Notes: generated by a model not told the origin, from the letters alone. 64,000 nt of DNA from Hevea brasiliensis (GCF_030052815.1 NC_079494.1:34706467-34770466); one strand, 5' to 3'. Positions 12,807 to 26,312 are shown, counted from the stretch's first letter. Numbers and translations: made by a program.

Positions 12807-13465
12807 CTAAAACATGTCACACCTTACCCCTCTGCAAGGCATAACATGATCCCGTAGAATACTTAATGAACTACCGAACTTCACTTACGATAACTCATTA
12901 AGTACCCTACAAGGGATTTTAAAACAATTTCCTTACAATTTGGAAGTGGTGAGCATTTTGATAGGAATTTAAAACCATTTATTCAAAGTTTAAATACTAG
13001 TAAAAATTTATGTCCATTTTAATTTTGCCACAAATTTTATAAAAATTTTGACAGAGTTCCGTTTGTAAATAGAGAAAACAGTTCTTCAAATACCTGAGAA
13101 AAACACTTCCATAAATTTTTCACAATTCCCAACCTCCAATAAACCTCAATTCAACTCAATTCAATTCACTTCAAAATAAATCCACAATTAAATCAAAATT
13201 TATCATCACAAAATATTTAATAATTTCATTCACATGGCATAAGGTATGAAATTTACATGTACAGTTATTAATTTATAGAAGGAAATCCAAAAATAATATG
13301 ATTACAATTTATTTACAACTGCTCAACTTACATTGATAAATACAACATTACTATATTTACATCAAAATTAACTACAAGGGTATAAAATAATACCTGTACA
13401 AAAAGATTAGTGGAGGCCTCAATTCAATAGCAGCTCACTCTGCTGCTTTCTCCTTGCTCTTATCT

Positions 13466-13506
13466 GCGACAGCAAAATAAGCTATCGCTGAGTATAAAAT
13501 ACTCAG
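13466..13506 (-). promoter_or_regulatory. Conserved double hairpin in E2 5' LTR
   Basis: It is the same as 4991-5031 except for a T-to-C change in one arm (GCGACAGC). The CTGAGTATAAAATACTCAG stem is unchanged. Confidence 0.65.
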
Positions 13507-16153
13507 TGGTGCACAATAAAAATTTTAAAATGCAATACATAAATCGTTCATTGATGAAACACAATTTGAATACTTCCCAATCAAATTTCACAAATATAAA
13601 AGCTCATAATAACACCATTTAGTCAAATAATTTATTAAACACAGTGTTGCCAAAATCATATACATTTAAGCCATGACACAAAATTTCCGATCAATGCCGT
13701 GTTGTACACCACGACAAAGCAATCTACAACCTCATTAATCGAAATCAATGAGGGAGGTGGCTAGCTAGCTAATGAGTACTCATCCGATCTCAACCTCAAC
13801 TGGCAAGCCAGAGAGGGAGGAAAATAAATGATCTCAACCCCATAAATGGAGGAGGAATAATGTGATACTGTCATGCTAAGTGTGAACATAAAATTAATTC
13901 AAAACAGTTTATTCAAATAATTTATTGGAAATCTGGTAAATTTTCAAAGTCATATTCACAACCATAAATGGCAACACAATTCATATTTAACTCAAAAAAA
14001 ATCAAATTTTCAAGAATCATATATTTAAATAACAATTACTGTGCACAGACCTGACGTGAGTCGCCTCTAGGCCTTGACTCACTCTCTTAGAGCTTCCAAG
14101 TCTTGTTCAGCTAAAACACACAATTTCACAGTGTTTCAGTACCATAACTTAGCATAAATCCAAAAATAAATTTCACTTCATTTTTACCTAGCTTTAATGT
14201 GCTAATTTCAACATTCTTGAACTTTTTGTGTTTCGGGTTACTATTTACTACACTATTCAAGTCAAATTATTGACTTTTTAAGGCTTAATAGGTATGGGAA
14301 CTCAAACTTTACCCACATACCACATTTTGGTCATTAAATTTGTTGGTTTTGGTCATTTTCTCAAAGCTTAAGTCCTTTTTGCAAAATTGTCAAATTTTCA
14401 GTTTTGGTGTCCCTAATTTTACTGTTCCATTGGTCAATCTACTGTTAGAATTTAACAAAACTTCCTTCATAGAAAATGTTCCCTATTGTCTTAAGTTTAT
14501 TCTCATTTTCGGATCACCCCAATTGGAGTTTTGTAGCTCAAGTTATGGCCATTTGAACCAGGGCTGCCGGATGGAAAACAACCCAGATTTTCTGGGCAAT
14601 TTTGGTGCTGGCAGATTTGGGTCACCAACTTGGGGTGGCCAAATGACTTGGTTGCTGGCAGAATTTGGGTTTGTGTTCTTCATGAAAGTTTTAGGTCTAT
14701 ATCCCATCTAACCACTAGTAAAATTTCAGGTCATTTCGACCTGCCTAGCTCGAGTTATGACCAAATGAACAAACACTGTTCATTTGGTCAATTTGTACAG
14801 GGCAGGCTGCACTTATCCAACTTTGGTCAATTTGTTCACTAGGTTTTGGTCACTTTTTGGGCATGGTTCCTAAATGAAAATTGTGTCATTTTATGTCTAT
14901 TTTCATCTCCAATTGGTGCCATATCAATTGGACTTGTAAAATTTTATTTTTGGTGCTTCAAAGTTGACTTGGTCATGCTGCCAGCAGCATGACCACACTC
15001 CCTCCGAATTTAACTTTAATTCTAACCATTCCAACACAACTCATTTGGTCACAAATGACCATTTTTCACTTCATAATAGGTCAAAGACATTATTTACTCA
15101 TTTCTCATAATTTTGGTTCATAAACCCTTAGTCCCAAAACCCTAGTTCACAATTTTTTTGCATTTAACCAAATCTAAACATTTCAATCTCATTACCACAT
15201 TCACATAAGCTTGCCTAACATAAGAAATTCAATCAAAACACATGCTTTTCATCACAAACCCTAGCTGCCAGAATTTCCATCTAGTCCTCCAATAATTAAT
15301 TTCTTTTCATTTTAAGTTTATTTCTAAGTTAATTAAGCTATAAACACAACTAATTCAACTAGAAAATCAAATTTAGTTTACTAACCTTAGTGCAGAATTT
15401 TATTTCCCTTCAAACCTCTTCATTTCTTCTTTCTTTATTCTTCAATCACCTCTTCTAGTTGCCAAAACAAGCTTTAACCATGGTAGAGTAATTTTCTATG
15501 GTGAGATTTTTGGTTTTTCAAGCTCAAAGATGAGCTTTCATGGAGGTTTTAAGTGTGAGAGGGCTTTGGGAGAAAGAGAGAAAGAGAGCTACGGGAAGAA
15601 GAAGATGGATCTCTTTTTATTTTATTTTTTTTTCTTTTAATGTGTATTTATGCAAAATTTGACTTAGTCAAATTGGTTAATTAAATTAAAATTAATTTGA
15701 CTTTTTTTTTTCTCTTTTTCTTTTATGTGTTTTTTTTTTTTAATATTTAGTAAGAAAAAATTATCCTAAAATTTAAATTTTTAATTATTAAGTTTATTGC
15801 ATCATGCATGATGTAATAAGCTTTTTCACCTTTTCCAAATTTTTTTCTTTTTCTTTTTCATATATTTTTCTATTAGCTCTTTAATTTAATTCTTGATCCC
15901 AAAATTTTCATTTCTCCGATTTTATTTTACAGTTAGGTCAGGAGTCAGCTCTCAGGGTCAATTGACCAAATTGCCCCTCGCCGGTTTATCCCGGTTTGCA
16001 AATAATTTCATATTTTTTCTGGCTCCCTAACCTAATTATTTGACTGGCTTAACAGTTCTTTTTCATGATTTTCTCTTTTCCACTGTCTTCATAAGAGTCC
16101 TAAGGACCACAGCGTCACATTTTACGGTTCGAAATTTAAGTTTAAAATGACTT

Positions 16154-16208
16154 CGCAGTCGTTCCCGAGGAGGTCACCCATCGCTGTGACTCTCGGCTCA
16201 TTTAACTT
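16154..16208 (-). promoter_or_regulatory. 5S rRNA-like segment in E2 5' LTR
   Basis: The minus strand has AAGTTAAATGAGCC, then AGCGATGGGTGACCTCC, then CGGGAACGACT, as in the partner LTR. Confidence 0.55.
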
Positions 16209-16379
16209 CTTATGTTATGTTTTTCTTATTTATACTTAACTAATTAAACTTTGCTAATTATTTGTGTTTATAGTTTCTCTAGTTGTCTTAAGTACGGTTC
16301 TAATCCCCTTAATTCTCCGGACCGACACCGGTCACCAGAACAGTGAAATATACCAGGCTATACAAATAGGGGTGTTACA

Positions 16380-17043
16380 ATTTCTGTCCCAAATGGCTTA
16401 TAAAGGTGTCCCAAATTATGAGTTAGTGGAGCACTAACTTTGGTTTATGTTTAATTAATTTCCAAGTTTCAAAATTTGCAAATTTGCCACCAAACTTTCA
16501 CTATTTAAGTTTCATTTATAATTTTCATTTTTCATAGGGTTTTTAAACTTTAATTTCATTTATTTTTCATGGACATTAGGTCAAAAGCCAACTAGGGGTG
16601 TCAATTGACAAAATGCCCCTATTCGGATTGTACTCCTGATTTTTCGGTAAGACCGATTTTTATTGGTTTCTCGATTTCTCCTTTTTCTTTGTACTAATTA
16701 ATTAATTATTTTTTGACATTTCCAATGTCATTTATACTTCAATAGATGTTTATTTAAGTCTTAAAAATATTTCCCAGGGTTCCCCGCAGTCCAAGGCTAG
16801 TCAACGATCCTCACCGCAACTTTCCGGTGCGGTCACCCATCGCTACAATTTTTGGCTCGTTTAACTTAATTACATTTCATTGCTCTTATTTTTCCTTTAT
16901 TTTTCTTATATTTTCCTCTATTGTATTTCATTATTTCATGTCTCCTCGCTAACATTTAAGTATAGTTCCAGGCATTCTAGTTGTTCGAACAGACACCGGT
17001 CACCGGAATAATAGAACGCACTACCGAATATAGAGGTGTTACA
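16380..17043 (-). repeat. E1 3' LTR, second part
   Basis: This is the beginning of the LTR when read on the minus strand (TGTAACACCTC at 17043 downward). It holds the 5S-like segment (16811-16867). Its first bases, 16380-16384, are the E2 target duplication. Confidence 0.88.
16811..16867 (-). promoter_or_regulatory. 5S rRNA-like segment in E1 LTR
   Basis: The minus strand reads AAGTTAAACGAGCC, a spacer, AGCGATGGGTGACCGC and then CCGGAAAGTTGCGGTG. The order is the same as in 5S rRNA, with a shorter spacer. Confidence 0.5.
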
Positions 17044-17068
17044 ATTTACCCCCCCCCCCACCCTTAAA
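17044..17068 (-). promoter_or_regulatory. E1 polypurine tract
   Basis: A run of C on the plus strand (a long G run on the minus strand) directly inside the 3' LTR marks the plus-strand primer region. Confidence 0.75.
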
Positions 17069-17098
17069 ATAAATTTTGTCTCGAAATTTTACCTGGCA

Positions 17099-18514
17099 TC
17101 AGTCTCTGAACAGCTGTGGGTGCTGTCTCCTCATGTCCTCTTCACATTCCCAAGTAGCTTCATGGCCTGAATGATGGTTCCACAGCACTTTAACCAGGGG
17201 TATCTGTTTATTCCTTACCTGCTTCACCTCATATGCCAGAATCTCTATGGGTTCTTCCTCATATGAAAGGTCTGGATTTACCTCAATCTCTTCAACTGAT
17301 AGATCATTAGATGGGTCAGATCTATACCTCCTTAACATGGACACATGGAAGACACTGTGTATCCTTTCTAGCTCTGGAGGTAATGCCAATCGATACACCA
17401 AAGGACTCACTCTTTCCATAACCTCATATGGTCTGATAAAACGAGGACTCAGTTTCCCCTTTCTGTGAAATCTCATAATCCTCTTCTAAGGAAAAACTTT
17501 AAGGAATACCTTATCACCCACTGCATATTCAATATCTCTTCTTTTCAGATCAATATAGGACTTCTGACGATCTGATAGAGCCTTGAGTCGATCTCTGATC
17601 AATCTGATCTTTTCCTCTGTTTGCTAAATAATTTCTGGACCAATCATCTTTCTTTCACCTACTTCATCCCAATATAGGGAAGTGCTGCACTTGCTACCAT
17701 ACAAAGCTTCATATCGAGGCATCCCAACACTTAATTTGTAATTGTTGTTATAAGTAAACTCTATCAAAGGCAAGTGTGTATCCCAACTACCTTCAAATTC
17801 TATCACACAAGCCCGTAGCATATCCTCCAATATCTAAATTACCCTCTCAGAATGGCCATCTGTCTATGGATGGAATGCCGTGCTGAAGTTCAATATAGTT
17901 CCTAGGGCTCTATGAAGACTACCCCAGAATCTAGAAGTGAACCTAGGATCTCTGTCAGATACAATTGATACTAGCACTCCATGCAGTTTTACAATCTCAT
18001 CTATGTACAATCTGGCCAATCTCTCCAAACTATAGTCCATCCAGACTGGCAGAAAGTGAGCAGACTTGGTCAGTCTGTCAACTATAACCCATACAGCATC
18101 ATGACTATTCTGTGTCCTCGGAAGTCCCATAACAAAATCCATAGTTATCCATTCCCATTTTCACTCAGGTATTGGCAATGGATGTAACAAACCAGCTGGT
18201 ACTTGATGTTCTGCCTTCACTTGCTGACAAGTTAGGCATTTGTAGACAAAATCAGCTACATCCCTTTTCATACCCATCCACCAATAATGCTCTTTCAGCC
18301 CTCTATACATTTTAGTTCCACCAAGATGCATAGCAAAAGGAGACTCATGTGCATCTTTCATAATGATATGTCTCAATTCTTCATCATTAGGAACGCACAT
18401 TCTGCCCTGATGTAGTGGTAAACCATCATCTCTCACAGAAAATTCAGGTTTCTTATCCTACTGGACTTCTTTCAGTAGCTTCTGATATTTTTCATCATTT
18501 TGAGCAGCCATTCT
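17099..18514 (-). pseudogene. E1 integrase and chromodomain (pol piece 4 of 4, broken)
   Basis: Running down the minus strand from 18514: zinc-binding region ([16 protein letters not shown]; 18436-18161), core ([24 protein letters not shown]; 18142-17864), YNNNYKLS-type region (17830-17624) and the chromodomain, whose end EATWECEEDMRRQHPQLFRD stops at 17099. The chromodomain is complete here, including the Trp lost in E2. Stops at several Gln codons (for example near 17835 and 17870) break the frame. There is no integrase intron. The upstream part of the gene continues at 34443 after E3. Confidence 0.9.
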
Positions 18515-20313
18515 TGTAACACCCCTCACCCGACTACAGTGTAGCCGAACGAAGTGTGCTACATTCGGTGCCGGAACACCCTATCTTGTCTTACTTTATT
18601 ATTTTAATAATTTGATCTCGTTATATTTTAATATCAATTATTTTTCTAAGGAGAAACTAGGGGAGTTTCTCCTATTTCTATTACCATTTGGCGTATTTTA
18701 CTATTCACCTGTTTGAAAATTTCAATAATAATTTCCAATAATAATCTCATCCATACTCATATCATCATTTCAAAAATATTATGTAATTCAAATCCATATT
18801 CATATGTACAAATTTATTCATGCTCCATTCTTATAGTAAAATTCTCAAATTTGCATTAATTTACATAATTTGCAACTAATTACAAAAATCCTTAATTTAC
18901 ATGATATACAAATTAATTACAATTTATTAATTTACATTATAATATAAGAAATAAATAACATACACATAATACATGATATGCTTAATGTGAGCCCTATCTA
19001 CATGAATTGCTGAGGAGGTGACAACCTTGTACACTTCTGACACTTCCGCAGATTTGGACTCTAAATTCTCCAGTCTAATGTCCACTGGGTTTTTATCTTC
19101 AGTACCTGCGCGAGGAAACAAATTCATCGCGCTAAGCATTGCTGCTTAGCGGTGCAATAATTTGACCAGAAATAACATATACAAATAAAAATAATTAGAG
19201 CATATTTTCTATATTCAAGAATTTTACTGGGTTCATATGAAATTTACCATACAGTACATTTTTCATCTTTTATGTTGCTCTCTAGAGTCACTTTTGTCAT
19301 AGGTTTATAATAATTATTTATATAATGTATAAATAAATCTAAATATTTAGTTTATGTTTATTTTACTATGGAGGATGCATTTCTAATAATTACTTATGTT
19401 ATGCTTATTTTGCTAGTCTTTCATTTACTCTCTTAATATTTTCTATGTGTTGTGGATCATTTCGTAATAATTAAATTCTTAATGCTAGTTTAATACCATT
19501 CAGATTTTTCTCACTGATTTATTTAGTTTCTAATATTTTTAACTTATTTCAATAATTTTTTTTTCTCTGCCCAGGTAACCTATGACAGGTTAACTAAAAT
19601 GGATAATGGGTTATTGGCACTAGAAACCGCGGTGCCTCGGGCCATCATACCATGGGGCGCAGAATGTCAACCAATGACAGGTTGTAATAATTAATTATTG
19701 TAAACTAGTATTAAGATTTATTTATAAATGATTATTGTTACTAAATATTTAGATTTATTTATACAGAATTTCTGGGCAATTTGGTTCTGCCAGATTTGGT
19801 GACCTAAGTTTGGTTGGCGATTTGACTAGGTTATGGTAAGAATTTGGATTTGAGTTCTTCATGAAAGTTGTAGGGCTATGTCTCAGCTTTCAGCTGGTAA
19901 AAGTTCAGATCAATTGAACTTTTCTACACTGAGTTATGACCATTTGAACAAATACTATTCAGGTCATTTTCTAGGGACAGCATGTTGGTCACCAGGATTA
20001 GGGTAATTTTTAGGTCATCTTAGTTTGGTTTTCTGGGCAGTGTTTCTTCACCAAAGTTGTGCCATTATGATTCTAGTTTCATGTCCAATTGGCCTTGCAC
20101 CAATTGAACCTATACAACTCCAGTTATAGCTGCCCAAACCTGCTGGACTCACAACCAGTCCTGTAGGTCACTAAGGGCAGCATGCCTAAGCTCAACTCCA
20201 ACATCCTTACTCACTTCAATTCCTCCTCACACACATTCAAATGGTCACTAATTGACAATTATAAGGTTAATATACCATTTCATGAGCAAACCCTAATTTT
20301 TTCACAAACCCTA
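18515..20313 (-). repeat. E3 solo LTR, piece 1
   Basis: This is the LTR end portion on the minus strand. It holds the double hairpin (19108-19150) and sequence matching the reverse complement of 36000-37994 in E6. No gene is seen; the ORFs here are short and unsupported. Confidence 0.8.
19108..19150 (-). promoter_or_regulatory. Conserved double hairpin in E3 LTR
   Basis: GCGCGA .. TCGCGC (19108-19132) and GCTAAGCATTGCTGCTTAGC (19131-19150). The stems pair fully, yet their sequence differs from those of families A and D. Confidence 0.65.
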
Positions 20314-20496
20314 TGTAACATCCCCACTGTACGTGTTCTCTATGTTCTATTGCTTCAGTGGCATTATATTAGTCCGAGCAAGTCAGGATGTCTGGAACTA
20401 TACTTTGTTGATAGTGAACAGACATATAATGATGAAAAAGAAAAAAAAGAAAATACAAGAAAAATTGAAGAAAAATGAAAGAGAGAAAATGAAACT

Positions 20497-20550
20497 AAGT
20501 TAAACGAGCCGACACCACAGCGATGGGTGACCGCACCGGGAAGGCCGTTG
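20497..20550 (+). promoter_or_regulatory. 5S rRNA-like segment in E4 LTR
   Basis: AAGTTAAACGAGCC, a 10-base spacer, AGCGATGGGTGACCGCACC, then GGGAAGGCCGTTG. It sits about 185 bp from the LTR start. Confidence 0.5.
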
Positions 20551-23123
20551 CTGACCCTAGGACCTCGGGGAACCCTCGGAATTAAATTTTGAGACGTAAG
20601 TAAATTTTTATTGAAATATAATTGACACTAGAATTATCAAAGAAAAATTAATAAATTAGTACAAAGAAAAATGAAAAATCGAGAAACAGACAAAAATCGG
20701 TGTTACCGAAAAAAATCTGGAATATAGCCTGAAGTGGGGCATTTTGGTCATTTGACACCTAAAGTTGCCTTTTGATCTCAATGTCCATTAAAAATAAATG
20801 ATATTACACTTAGAAAATGTCATGAAAAATTAAATTGTGATACAATATGTAAATAGTGAAAAAAATGAGGTAAATGTGCAAATATGAAACTTAGTATAAT
20901 TAAACATTAAACTATTGTTTAGTGCTCCGCTAACTACATTATAAGAGACATAAAATAACAATTAGTGGGCAGAAATGGGTCATCTTCAACCTCAAGAACA
21001 AACCAGCCGAATTGGTTCTCCATGAAAGACTCCATGGCCAAATGAGCTCTTCCTCTATGCAACCTTGATCTAGCCACTCTTTCCACTTGGTTCCTTCATT
21101 AAACCTTGCATACTCAGCTTGAGGAAGACATTGGTAGCAAAAAAAAGAACAAGTTAGTGAGGTTTGAACAAACTACAAAAAGAAGTAAGTGTCCAATTCT
21201 CTTCCTTTCTTTAGTGAAAGTGATGCTTGAGTTAAGGGATGTTGTTTGGTGAAGAAAATATGTAGAAATGTTGAGTATTGGAATTGAGCCATTTTCGGTA
21301 GCCATAAAGGTTTGTAGTGTTTGAGTTTTTCTTACCTCTAATGGATGAAAATTAAGGTTGATTAACTCAAATGGAAGTTGTAGTAAGTCAATATCCAATG
21401 ATGTGGATGTTAGTCCTTGAATTAAGGGTTTGAAAATGGGTCTTAATACTTTGGTAAACTGCCATGTTTGGTAGCCTAATAAATCATGAATTTGTATGTG
21501 AGTTAATGTGAATTATAGATGAAATGTGATAGTGTTAAATAGTGGGCAGCATGTGTAGTTGTCATGGATGTATATGTGAAATATTGGTGTTGACGCATGT
21601 TATATTTCGGTGGAATTGAATGTTAGACTTTAATGGTGAATTGTGTGCATTGAGCACTTGAATTTTCTACCCAAAATTGCTTGCTGGAATTGTGTTTAAT
21701 ATTTGTAGAAGTGCTATGCATGAATAATGAAGTAATAAAGAGGACAAGGAATGTCAAATTTGAAGTGTAAGTGTCTTGTGCAGGTTATATATTGATGGCA
21801 GTACCTAAATTAGGTTATAAGTGCAAAATTGTGGATCCAATTGGTATGAGGCCAATGGGGAGTGAAAATAGAAACCAAATAGGCCAACTTTCATGTGGAA
21901 ATGTTGCCAAAATTCTGCCTCGAAACTAACCTTAAAAATGACCAAATCCGGAATGGCAACCTTGCAGCCCAGATTTTTGATCATATGAACAGTAATCATT
22001 AGGATATCCATGACTCGCTCAAAACAGGTCCAATTGACCTGAAATTTTTACCATGGATAGCTTAGATATAGAGCTAAAATTCTCATGAGGACACCAAAGC
22101 CCAGAGATGGCCAGAACCAAGCCAAATAACTTGCACAATTTCGGGTACCAAAACTGCCAGAACTAAAAGTGACCTAAAATTAACCAAATTTTGCACTAAA
22201 GGTGCAATCTGTCCAACTTTAGTAAATTGACCATATCTTGGTCCATACAAATCAGAATGACCTGAAATTTTGCCCCGAGTGCAATAAGACATAGAGCTAC
22301 AATTTTGCTTCTTTGACCAGAAGCTAATAACAAAGAGAAATAGGACTTTAGTCTAAACCAATCTAGCACACAAAAATTGAGAATTTGACATTTACATACA
22401 ATGATGCTGGAAGCAATTTGACAATGAATGCTAACTTGTAAAAATGGTAAATTGCACTATATTGGCAGCATATTGAATTACAATTTCTGACATGTTGATG
22501 CCGGAAACAACTTATCCATAGTACTTAAAAAGATCAACATAGGCATTGACTTATGAATTACATAATAGCTAGTAAACTCTAAAAATTGAAGAATTAAACA
22601 ATTAAATTATAATGTGCCCTAGCTTGCCTAGTTGACTAGTTTGAATAGGTTGGCATGCCAATAGGATTCTGACAGCTGTTCTATAAATGGCTTTATGCCA
22701 TACTGTATTTTTACGGCATATTATGCCACACTGTGACTTTAATAGCCTACGGCTATACATATTATGTTATTATACTTGACTTATCGCCAGATTGACTACA
22801 TGGCTTTTTAGCCACACTGTTTGCACACTGGGAGACACTTTGTGACCGATGGTGTGACGGCCTGAGGTACTAGGTACCCAGTGCCAGTATATCCATTTAT
22901 CCAGTCTGGTTAGTATATAGGCTACACGAACAGTAATTCAAGTACTATTAAATTCAACTAGCTAAATCTAGTATACTGACATACAGCACTACCAAAAATT
23001 AGCAAATATTAAAATGTTGGCAAATAAGAGTAGAATCAGCAACTACAAAGTATATCGATGTCATAAATTTGTAAACAATTCATTTACTTTATTTTAGTGT
23101 GTATTTCTTTATATTTGGCACCA

Positions 23124-23161
23124 CTAAGCAAAATTGCTTAGCGCGTTGCTTTTGTAACGCA
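23124..23161 (+). promoter_or_regulatory. Conserved double hairpin in E4 LTR
   Basis: CTAAGCAAAATTGCTTAG (perfect stem) is followed at once by CGCGTTGCTTTTGTAACGCA. It lies about 645 bp from the LTR end. Confidence 0.65.
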
Positions 23162-23769
23162 TACGTATTGGAGACGCAGCTGGGGAGCCCAGTAGACCTA
23201 CGACCGGGTGAGACATCAGATCTGCACAGGAGTCCAGAGTCATCTGCACTGCATTGCATACATGGTAGGACTTAGGATATCTTGTATTTTGTACTTCTGT
23301 TGTATTTTTGAAATTTAGCCCTGTATTTTGTAATATTATGAAAGCTCTAAAGTTTGTAATATTTTGTACATAATAAATAACATGGAGATTTTCTATATAT
23401 ATATTTAAATTATTATGGACTGTATTATGGGACTGTTTAATGACTGTAAAAGTCTATTGACATTACTGAGAAATCGAGACTGTGAAATAGTTGAGATTTT
23501 GATATTATCATATTGAATTGTTTTTAACAGGTCTTAAAGGATAGTTTGTCCAAAACACAGACGGCACCTTGCCAAATTTTTATTACCATTTTTGAAACAC
23601 TGATTTTATTAAAGTATGAAAATAGTATCAGCATGATATGAATATTATATAAAAGACTTCTTAAAATCAAATTGAGCTTAGGAAATGAGATAATCACAGA
23701 CTAGGTGTTCCGGCAAGCCGTGTAGCATGCCTTGCTCGGCTATACTGTAGACGGGTGAGGGGTGTTACA

Positions 23770-24197
23770 CCTTAATTTCCAAAGTGTCCATTTTATGCTA
23801 TCCATGCCATCTAACACATCCATCACACATAATTCAACATCTAACTCAAGTTTTCTCATCACAAACCACTTCTAAACAATTCAATTCATACAAATCAACA
23901 GATCTCATCCTTCTCCCATGGCTGCAAATTCTCATACATACTTCAATATAATTTTTTTGTTCAATTCTACAATAAATTCTCATTTAATTTATCTTCCTAA
24001 CAAAGATTAAAAAGATAGGGAAGTAAGTATAAGCACTAACCCTTTTTGAGCAGAATTTTCCTAAGTAATTCCTTCACTTTCTTAGATTTTCTTGGCAGTC
24101 AAACACTTTCCCAAGAGGTAAAATCAAGTTTTTGTAAAGGAGGGTAGGGGTTTTATGGTGAAAAGGTGAGGTTTGGTAAGAGAGAGAGAGAGGAAAG
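23770..24197 (-). repeat. E3 solo LTR, piece 2
   Basis: This continues E3 between E4 and E5. On the minus strand it has a GTTAGT splice-donor-like site (about 24037-24043). A short GA run lies at its right end beside the E5 target duplication. Confidence 0.75.
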
Positions 24198-26298
24198 TGT
24201 TAGTAGTATGCCCTAGAGCATATCATTTAGTATGTATCTTGTACATATTTTTAATAATAAAAGGCATTTCCACTTTTCCGTTTACATAATATATTTATGT
24301 GTAATAGAAAAGGTCCATTGATATTTTGTTAGAAATATTATTCTTAAGTTGTTAAGAATATGAGTGACAATATTTCTAGCACAAAGTATCATAAATAGGT
24401 TCACAATCGAGGATACTTCATAATAAGGACATGACTTATTCAGAAAGATTGTATTCATGTTTGTTCCCAAGTTATTTATATGAGATATAAATAAGATGGA
24501 ATGGTGAGTCTCATGCCATATAACAAACATGATAGGCACTTATAAATGATAAGTAGGCCGAACCAGTGACACTTATGACAAGCACATGGAGTTTACTCTT
24601 GTCAATGTTTTGTCATAAATCATATCAGTGCATATAATCTTTAGACCTGAGATAGCACAGTTATCTTGTATATAGGTAGTTTGAGTTTGATACTGCTTTC
24701 ATACTTGTACTATGTATGGGTATATGGGCATTTGTTGGCTCCTACTAGTTATATATGGAGGTAGGTGTTGATCAAGATGGAATCTGTTCCTCTAAGTAAA
24801 GAGAGTTAAAATCCTATGTTCATTTAATTGTTCTTGATGTTTCAAGTTCCTGGCCAGGACAGATAGATTTATTCAGAAAAGAGTTTCTGATGAGAAAAAT
24901 CTTTTTAATCAAGAACTGGAATTAAAAGAGAACATAATATTCATAGCAAATGGAGTTTGATATAAACTATGACTCCAGCTTGAGTTGGGATTTTGTAACA
25001 GAGAGATTCTAGTGCATGGTAACATATGATTATAGGTTCATTTAAGGTAAATCTTATTACTAATTGGGTGGCCATGGCATGCTATGCTAGGTGTTAACCA
25101 TGGTCTATGAGGTTCATAAAATGATTTAGAGAAATCATTTATGGTAAGAAAGAGTTCTGATGATATTAAGAGTTGATATCATGTCTCATTGCCAATTAGT
25201 GATGAGCCTAGTAAGTCACACACATACACAAGTTATCACCTATTTAAATATGATTTAATTAATTAATTAAAGAGTTTAATTGATTAATTAAATAGATTTG
25301 GTTTGCAATTAAATTGCAAAGTCCCTAGCATGACTTGAAACCAAATCTAGATTATTGGATGTGTAGTATAAATTAAATTTATATTTAAAGTGTTTAAATA
25401 TGAATTTAATTGATGAGAAATTAATTAATAGAGATTAATTAATTAATTTATATTTGATATAAATTAATTAGAAGAAGAAAATAATTATTTTGGGTTAAGA
25501 ACTCAAAATTAAGACACGAGGGCATTTTGGTCATTTCACGATGTGACACGTGGCACCATGAGATGGTGACACATGGCATAACACATAAGCTTGCCAAATA
25601 TTTTTAATCATGTAAGATGATTAAAATCAAGATTAAATATAGGTTTGACACTTGGCACAATGTGATTGGGTCACTTAAACCTAGAGCTAATCAAAAGGTG
25701 ACATGTGGCTAGGGTTTAATGTGTTAACCTAGCTATTTAAGTGTGGTTATGAAAAGAAAACATAACCAGCAGCCTCTCCTCTCATATGTCACGCCACTTT
25801 GAGCCTCTCCAGCTATTTCTCTTCATCTCTCATCAATTCAAAGAGATTAGCCATCAATCTCTTGAATTAAGAACACTAGAAATTGTTTCTAGTGTCCTGG
25901 TTGCATCTCTAATCTCTTAATAGGTCGAACTTGAATTTCTAATTTATAGAAAAGGCTTTAGAAGCTGTTCAAGGGCTGCCATTGGTGTTCTTGGTGTGGA
26001 CAAGCTCGAGGGACAACATCGTGTCCTGAAGACGAATCTCAAAGGCGCAGACACGCTGCAGCACATCAAGAGGTTAGTGTAATCGTTCTTGATTTAATCT
26101 AGGGTTCTAAAATTAATCTGATTAATTTTAAAATCTTAAATGGCAAATACAGATCCAAAAACATATTAAAAGAGTTTTAATATGTTGTTTATCATTGAAA
26201 TCAAATAGATAAAAATAAATCTTGCATGGTGCATGTGACCCTAGGTGAAAATTTTTGAATTCAATGGTATAATCTTGTGTTTTTCACGCCTGCCTTCA
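24198..26298 (+). repeat. E5 5' LTR
   Basis: This 2.1-kb LTR has AT-rich stretches with TTAATTAATTAA repeats (25250-25460). The ORF 24282-24539 lies on the opposite strand of the LTR and has no support. Confidence 0.92.
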
Positions 26299-26300
26299 AT

Positions 26301-26312
26301 TGGTATCGAGCC
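26301..26312 (+). promoter_or_regulatory. E5 primer binding site
   Basis: TGGTATCGAGCC lies two bases inside the 5' LTR. It resembles the initiator-Met tRNA primer site TGGTATCAGAGCC with one base missing. Confidence 0.7.

Larger units (their letters stand above)
4339..16379 (-). mobile_element. E2: complete family-D Ty3/gypsy chromovirus, 12.0 kb
   Basis: It has two LTRs (4339-7954 and 12815-16379), a primer site beside the right LTR, a polypurine tract beside the left LTR and gag-pol between them, all on the minus strand. Flanks are TTTTC (4334-4338) and ATTTC (16380-16384), a target duplication with one mismatch. It sits in the E1 3' LTR, whose sequence continues on both sides. The coding region has many in-frame stops, so it is structurally complete but not autonomous. 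Confidence 0.92.
12815..16379 (-). repeat. E2 5' LTR
   Basis: It is the partner of 4339-7954 and carries the same double hairpin (13466-13506) and 5S-like segment (16154-16208). The longest ORF here (14340-14711) has no recognisable family and has a disrupted counterpart in the other LTR, so it is not called a gene. Confidence 0.92.
20314..23769 (+). mobile_element. E4: solo LTR, mosaic of A-like and B-like sequence
   Basis: It starts TGTAACATCCCC and ends GAGGGGTGTTACA, 3.46 kb, with no internal region. Flanks CCCTA (20309-20313) and CCTTA (23770-23774) differ at one base. Up to about 22.3 kb it follows the family-A LTR (5S-like segment, CCAATTGG repeat, CTGAAATTTT modules). From about 22.6 kb it follows the family-B/E3 LTR (CTAAGCA hairpin, GAGCCCAGTAGACC, terminal GGGGTGTTACA). 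The ORFs at 20182-20478 (spanning its left edge), 21114-21398 and 22083-22292 are not supported as genes. Confidence 0.82.

Noticed and set aside
14340..14711. A 123-codon ORF as a host or accessory gene
   Set aside because: It lies wholly in an LTR, is disrupted in the partner LTR and has no recognisable motif.
24282..24539. Minus-strand ORF in the copia LTR
   Set aside because: AT-rich LTR sequence, no motif, and the matching frame is changed in the other LTR.
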